This document shows positions 61,872-64,000 of a DNA stretch of 64,000 nucleotides, one piece after another. The stretch is from assembly GCF_001927245.1 (NCBI RefSeq), contig NZ_MJUX01000007.1, forward strand, positions 186,001 through 250,000. The letters are read 5' to 3'. The notes under the pieces are model-generated. The model saw only the letters and a list, made by a program, of their open reading frames with translations. It did no database searches and was not told where the DNA came from. The position numbers were made by a program, and so were the translations under genes. Each line of letters opens with the position of its first letter. Position 1 is the first letter of the stretch. Source of the stretch: Acuticoccus yangtzensis (GTDB taxonomy: Bacteria; Pseudomonadota; Alphaproteobacteria; Rhizobiales; Amorphaceae).

Positions 61872-62582
61872 ATGCATATCGGCCTCGTGGGTGGTGTCGG
61901 CGTCGCGGCGACCGTCGTCTATTATCAACGTCTTACCGCGGCAGTGGCGGCGATGGACGGCCCGCCCCTCGACCTCACCATTTCCCACGGTGACATTCAA
62001 ACGCTGATCCGCAATGTTCAGGCCGGTGCGAAACGACCCCAGGCCGAGGTCTTCGCCGCCCAGGTGGCACGCCTGAAGGCGGCCGGCGCCGACGTCGCCG
62101 CGGTCACCTCGCTCGGCGGCCACTTCTGCTTCGACGAACTCGCCGCCATCAGCCCTCTGCCCCTCATCTCGGCCGTAACCCCGGTCGACTCCGCGCTGGG
62201 CGCAAGGGGAATCCGCCGCGTAGGGCTCCTCGGCACCCGCGTCGTGATGGATAGCCGGCTCTACGGCCAACTCAAGGCGACCGTGCCCGTGGTGCTGGAC
62301 GACGAGATCGAGGAACTGGGCCAGACCTACCAGGACATCGCCGTCGCCGGCCACTGCACGACGGGCCAACGTTCCGCCCTCGTGGATGCCGGGCAGCGCA
62401 TGATCGACGAGCTGGGCGCCGACGCCGTGCTTCTCGCCGGAACCGACCTCAACCTCGCGTTCGACGATGCCGATCCGGGCTACACCGTCATCGACGCGCT
62501 CGATGTTCATGTCGACGTTCTCGCCCGGCTGGCGACGGGGCGCTTGACGCTCGACGCGGTGGCGGTCGGTGGCGGCTTGTGA
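61872..62582 (+). CDS. Aspartate/glutamate racemase family protein lacking both catalytic cysteines
   Basis: A 236-residue protein of the Asp/Glu racemase fold, starting MHIGLVGGVGVAATVVYYQRL like YgeA-type racemases. The first catalytic motif, usually AxCNTxH, is here TSLGGHF (residues 79-85), so Cys is Ser80; the second, LGCTE, is LAGTD, with Gly190 for Cys. Phosphate/carboxylate-type loops and overall length are normal. Cys86, six residues from the first site, is off register. A cofactor-independent two-cysteine racemisation is therefore unlikely, and the protein may be a hydrolase, isomerase or binder. ATG 61872 has GGGGAG 8 bases upstream. Confidence 0.85.
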   Translation: MHIGLVGGVGVAATVVYYQRLTAAVAAMDGPPLDLTISHGDIQTLIRNVQAGAKRPQAEVFAAQVARLKAAGADVAAVTSLGGHFCFDELAAISPLPLISAVTPVDSALGARGIRRVGLLGTRVVMDSRLYGQLKATVPVVLDDEIEELGQTYQDIAVAGHCTTGQRSALVDAGQRMIDELGADAVLLAGTDLNLAFDDADPGYTVIDALDVHVDVLARLATGRLTLDAVAVGGGL

Positions 62583-62638
62583 CGGACAGTCCCGGACCGT
62601 AGCTTCAGCCCAGATATTATAAACGCCGGGAGACTTCC

Positions 62639-63691
62639 TTGCTCATTCCCATGCAGCGCATCGTGCTCGCCCGCCGGCCGGACGGGGCGCCGAGCGAGGC
62701 CGACTTCCGCCTCGAAGACACCACGCTCCGCGAGCTCGGCGAGAAGGAGGTGGCGGTCGAAAACCTCTACCTTTCGCTGGACCCCTACATGCGCGGCCGG
62801 ATGGACGACGCGAAGTCCTACGCCAAGCCTGTGCCGATCGGCGGCACCATGGAGGGCGGCACGGTGGGGCGTGTGATCGCCTCGACCTCGCCGCGCTTTG
62901 TCGAGGGCGACATCGTCGTCGGCCAATTCGGCTGGGCCACCCATGGTGTTCTCCCCGCGCGCGAGGTGCGCAAGGCGGCCACCGATTACGCCCCGCCGTC
63001 CGCCTCGCTCGGCGTCCTCGGCATGCCGGGCTTCACCGGCTGGTACGGGCTGAAGGAGCTGGGCCGGCCGCAAAAGGGCGAGACGCTGGTCGTCGCCGCC
63101 GCAACGGGCCCGGTGGGGCAGATGGTCGGCCAGCTCGGCAAGGCGCTCGGCCTCTACGTGGTCGGCGTCGCCGGCGGGGCGGACAAGTGCCGCTTCGCCG
63201 TGGAAACGCTCGGCTTCGACATGTGCGTCGACCACCGCGATTACGACGACGCCGCGGCGCTGCGCGTGGCGCTGGCGGAAGCGTGCCCGGACGGCATCGA
63301 CGTCTACTACGAGAATGTCGGCGGCATGGTGCTGGAGGCCGTCATCGGCCTCATGAACCCGTTCGGGCGCATGCCGGTGTGCGGCACCATCGCCTACTAC
63401 AATCTCGGCGGCCTCGGCGCGGGCGATGCCCCCGGCCCCAACATGCTGCCGCGCATGATGCGGGCGATCCTCGTCAACAAGCTGAACGTCCACGGCTTCA
63501 TCATCATGGACCATTGGGACCGCTACGGCGACTTCCTCGCCGAGGTGGGGCCGATGGTGAAGGACGGGCGCATCCGCTACCAGGAGGACGTGGCCGACGG
63601 CCTCGCCGCCGCCCCGGCCAATTTCCTCGCCATGCTGAAGGGCGGCAACTTCGGCAAGACCATCGTCAGGCTGGCCGGAGATGGCGCATGA
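62639..63691 (+). CDS. NADP-dependent oxidoreductase of the MDR superfamily (PTGR/CurA-like)
   Basis: A 350-residue zinc-independent medium-chain reductase: NLYLSLDPYMRGRMDD, GGTMEGGTVGRVI, FTGWYGLKELGRPQKGETLV, then the nucleotide site VAAATGPVGQMVGQLGKALG and GIDVYYENVGG. These proteins reduce enone double bonds with NADPH (leukotriene/prostaglandin reductase, curcumin reductase family). I favour the TTG at 62639, which has GGGAG with a 6-base spacing; the ATG at 62651 (MQRIVLARR) has no good Shine-Dalgarno but is a normal family start. The C-terminus runs into a triplicated GGCGCATGA motif and the next SDR gene, 30 bp away. Confidence 0.92.
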   Translation: MLIPMQRIVLARRPDGAPSEADFRLEDTTLRELGEKEVAVENLYLSLDPYMRGRMDDAKSYAKPVPIGGTMEGGTVGRVIASTSPRFVEGDIVVGQFGWATHGVLPAREVRKAATDYAPPSASLGVLGMPGFTGWYGLKELGRPQKGETLVVAAATGPVGQMVGQLGKALGLYVVGVAGGADKCRFAVETLGFDMCVDHRDYDDAAALRVALAEACPDGIDVYYENVGGMVLEAVIGLMNPFGRMPVCGTIAYYNLGGLGAGDAPGPNMLPRMMRAILVNKLNVHGFIIMDHWDRYGDFLAEVGPMVKDGRIRYQEDVADGLAAAPANFLAMLKGGNFGKTIVRLAGDGA

Positions 63692-63726
63692 GGAGGAATG
63701 GCGCATGAAAAGGGTCGGCGCATGAG
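63683..63726 (+). repeat. Triplicated GGCGCATGA motif at a gene junction
   Basis: GGCGCATGA occurs three times within 44 bp, at about 63683, 63698 and 63717. The first contains the stop of the MDR gene, the last the start of the SDR gene, and the middle one with GGAGGA just upstream starts a tiny seven-codon frame. This may be slippage, or a translational-coupling relay of mini-ORFs. Confidence 0.5.
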
Positions 63727-64000
63727 GCTGTTCGACCTTTCGGGCAAGACGGCGCTCGTCACCGGGTCCACCAAGGGGATCGGCAAGGCGATCGCGGTGG
63801 CGCTGGCGGAGGCCGGCGCGCGCGTCGTCATCTCCAGCCGCAAGGCCGAGGCGTGCGAGGCGGTGGCTGCGGAAATCGGCGCCACCGGGGCGACGGCGGT
63901 GGCGATCCCGGCTAACATCTCGCGCGACGAGGAGATCGACGCGCTGGTGGCCCGCACGACCGAGACGCTGGGCGCCCCTGACATCCTCGTCTGCAACGCG
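63722..64000 (+). CDS. SDR-family oxidoreductase, cut by the window end
   Basis: The first 93 codons of a short-chain dehydrogenase, starting MRLFDLSGKTALVTGS with nucleotide motif TGSTKGIGKAIAVAL, Arg in SSRKAEACEAV (suggesting NADP use), and IPANISRDEE. The NAG motif seems to begin at the end (LVCNA). The ATG at 63722 is chosen by homology; a weak AAAAGGG lies 8-14 bases before. It is probably in one transcript with the MDR reductase gene (30 bp gap). Confidence 0.88.
   Translation, partial: MRLFDLSGKTALVTGSTKGIGKAIAVALAEAGARVVISSRKAEACEAVAAEIGATGATAVAIPANISRDEEIDALVARTTETLGAPDILVCNA

Overview
The window is chromosomal, GC-rich DNA from an alphaproteobacterium, most likely a Hyphomicrobiales (Rhizobiales) relative. 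Supporting clues are a BcsN-type cellulose cluster, the divergent carA/yqeY pair, a ScfR/RamB-type regulator divergent from isocitrate lyase, a HisKA_2 histidine kinase and BolA/YraN/UvrC proteins of alphaproteobacterial style. I see no rRNA, tRNA, CRISPR array, insertion sequence, phage or plasmid gene. About 50 protein genes are supported; the first (treY) and last (an SDR) are cut by the window edges.

Region 1 (1-14934, minus strand): a dense alpha-glucan/trehalose cluster transcribed glgE, treS-maltokinase fusion, glgB, glgX, treZ, malQ, treY. It holds every enzyme needed to turn glucan into trehalose (TreY/TreZ) and trehalose back into glucan through maltose and maltose-1-phosphate (TreS/Mak/GlgE/GlgB), without glgA or glgC in view. 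A small membrane protein, an SDR and a GH15 glucosidase/trehalase follow (15130-18578).

Region 2 (18820-28654): a class III aminotransferase, an acetylpolyamine amidohydrolase-like deacetylase overlapping pyrK, then pyrD (class 1B type), pyrC and pyrE. A ScfR/RamB-like regulator is divergent from aceA, with a perfect 10-bp palindrome between them, and aceA is followed by an unknown 119-residue protein and a good terminator.

Region 3 (28729-40196): an enolase-superfamily dehydratase, a GNAT protein overlapping carA, yqeY, a PAS/HisKA_2 kinase, a DUF3299 protein, a small ABM-type monooxygenase, an M20 peptidase, a RuBisCO-like protein with altered active-site residues, a cupin-type XRE regulator and a BKACE (DUF849) enzyme.

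Region 4 (40197-49966): cellulose biosynthesis, bcsN divergent from bcsA-bcsB and a large TPR-like protein (BcsK candidate), closed by a strong terminator. The bcsN-bcsA intergenic holds a cluster of GTTAAC-type motifs.

Region 5 (49976-64000): housekeeping and metabolic genes: phzF-like isomerase, lytic transglycosylase, uvrC-ybaK, an SDR, two tiny proteins, bolA, a D-Ala-D-Ala carboxypeptidase, yraN, a 0.7-kb non-coding stretch with GC-rich repeats, a fatty-acyl-CoA ligase, an Asp/Glu-racemase-like protein that lacks both expected catalytic cysteines, an MDR-type NADP oxidoreductase and a partial SDR.

All functions are read from motifs and family resemblance by eye; no database search was run. 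No wholly new multi-gene system is evident. The most interesting leads are the substituted RuBisCO-like protein and its neighbours, the cysteine-less racemase homologue, the regulatory palindromes at aceA and bcs, and the closed glucan/trehalose loop.
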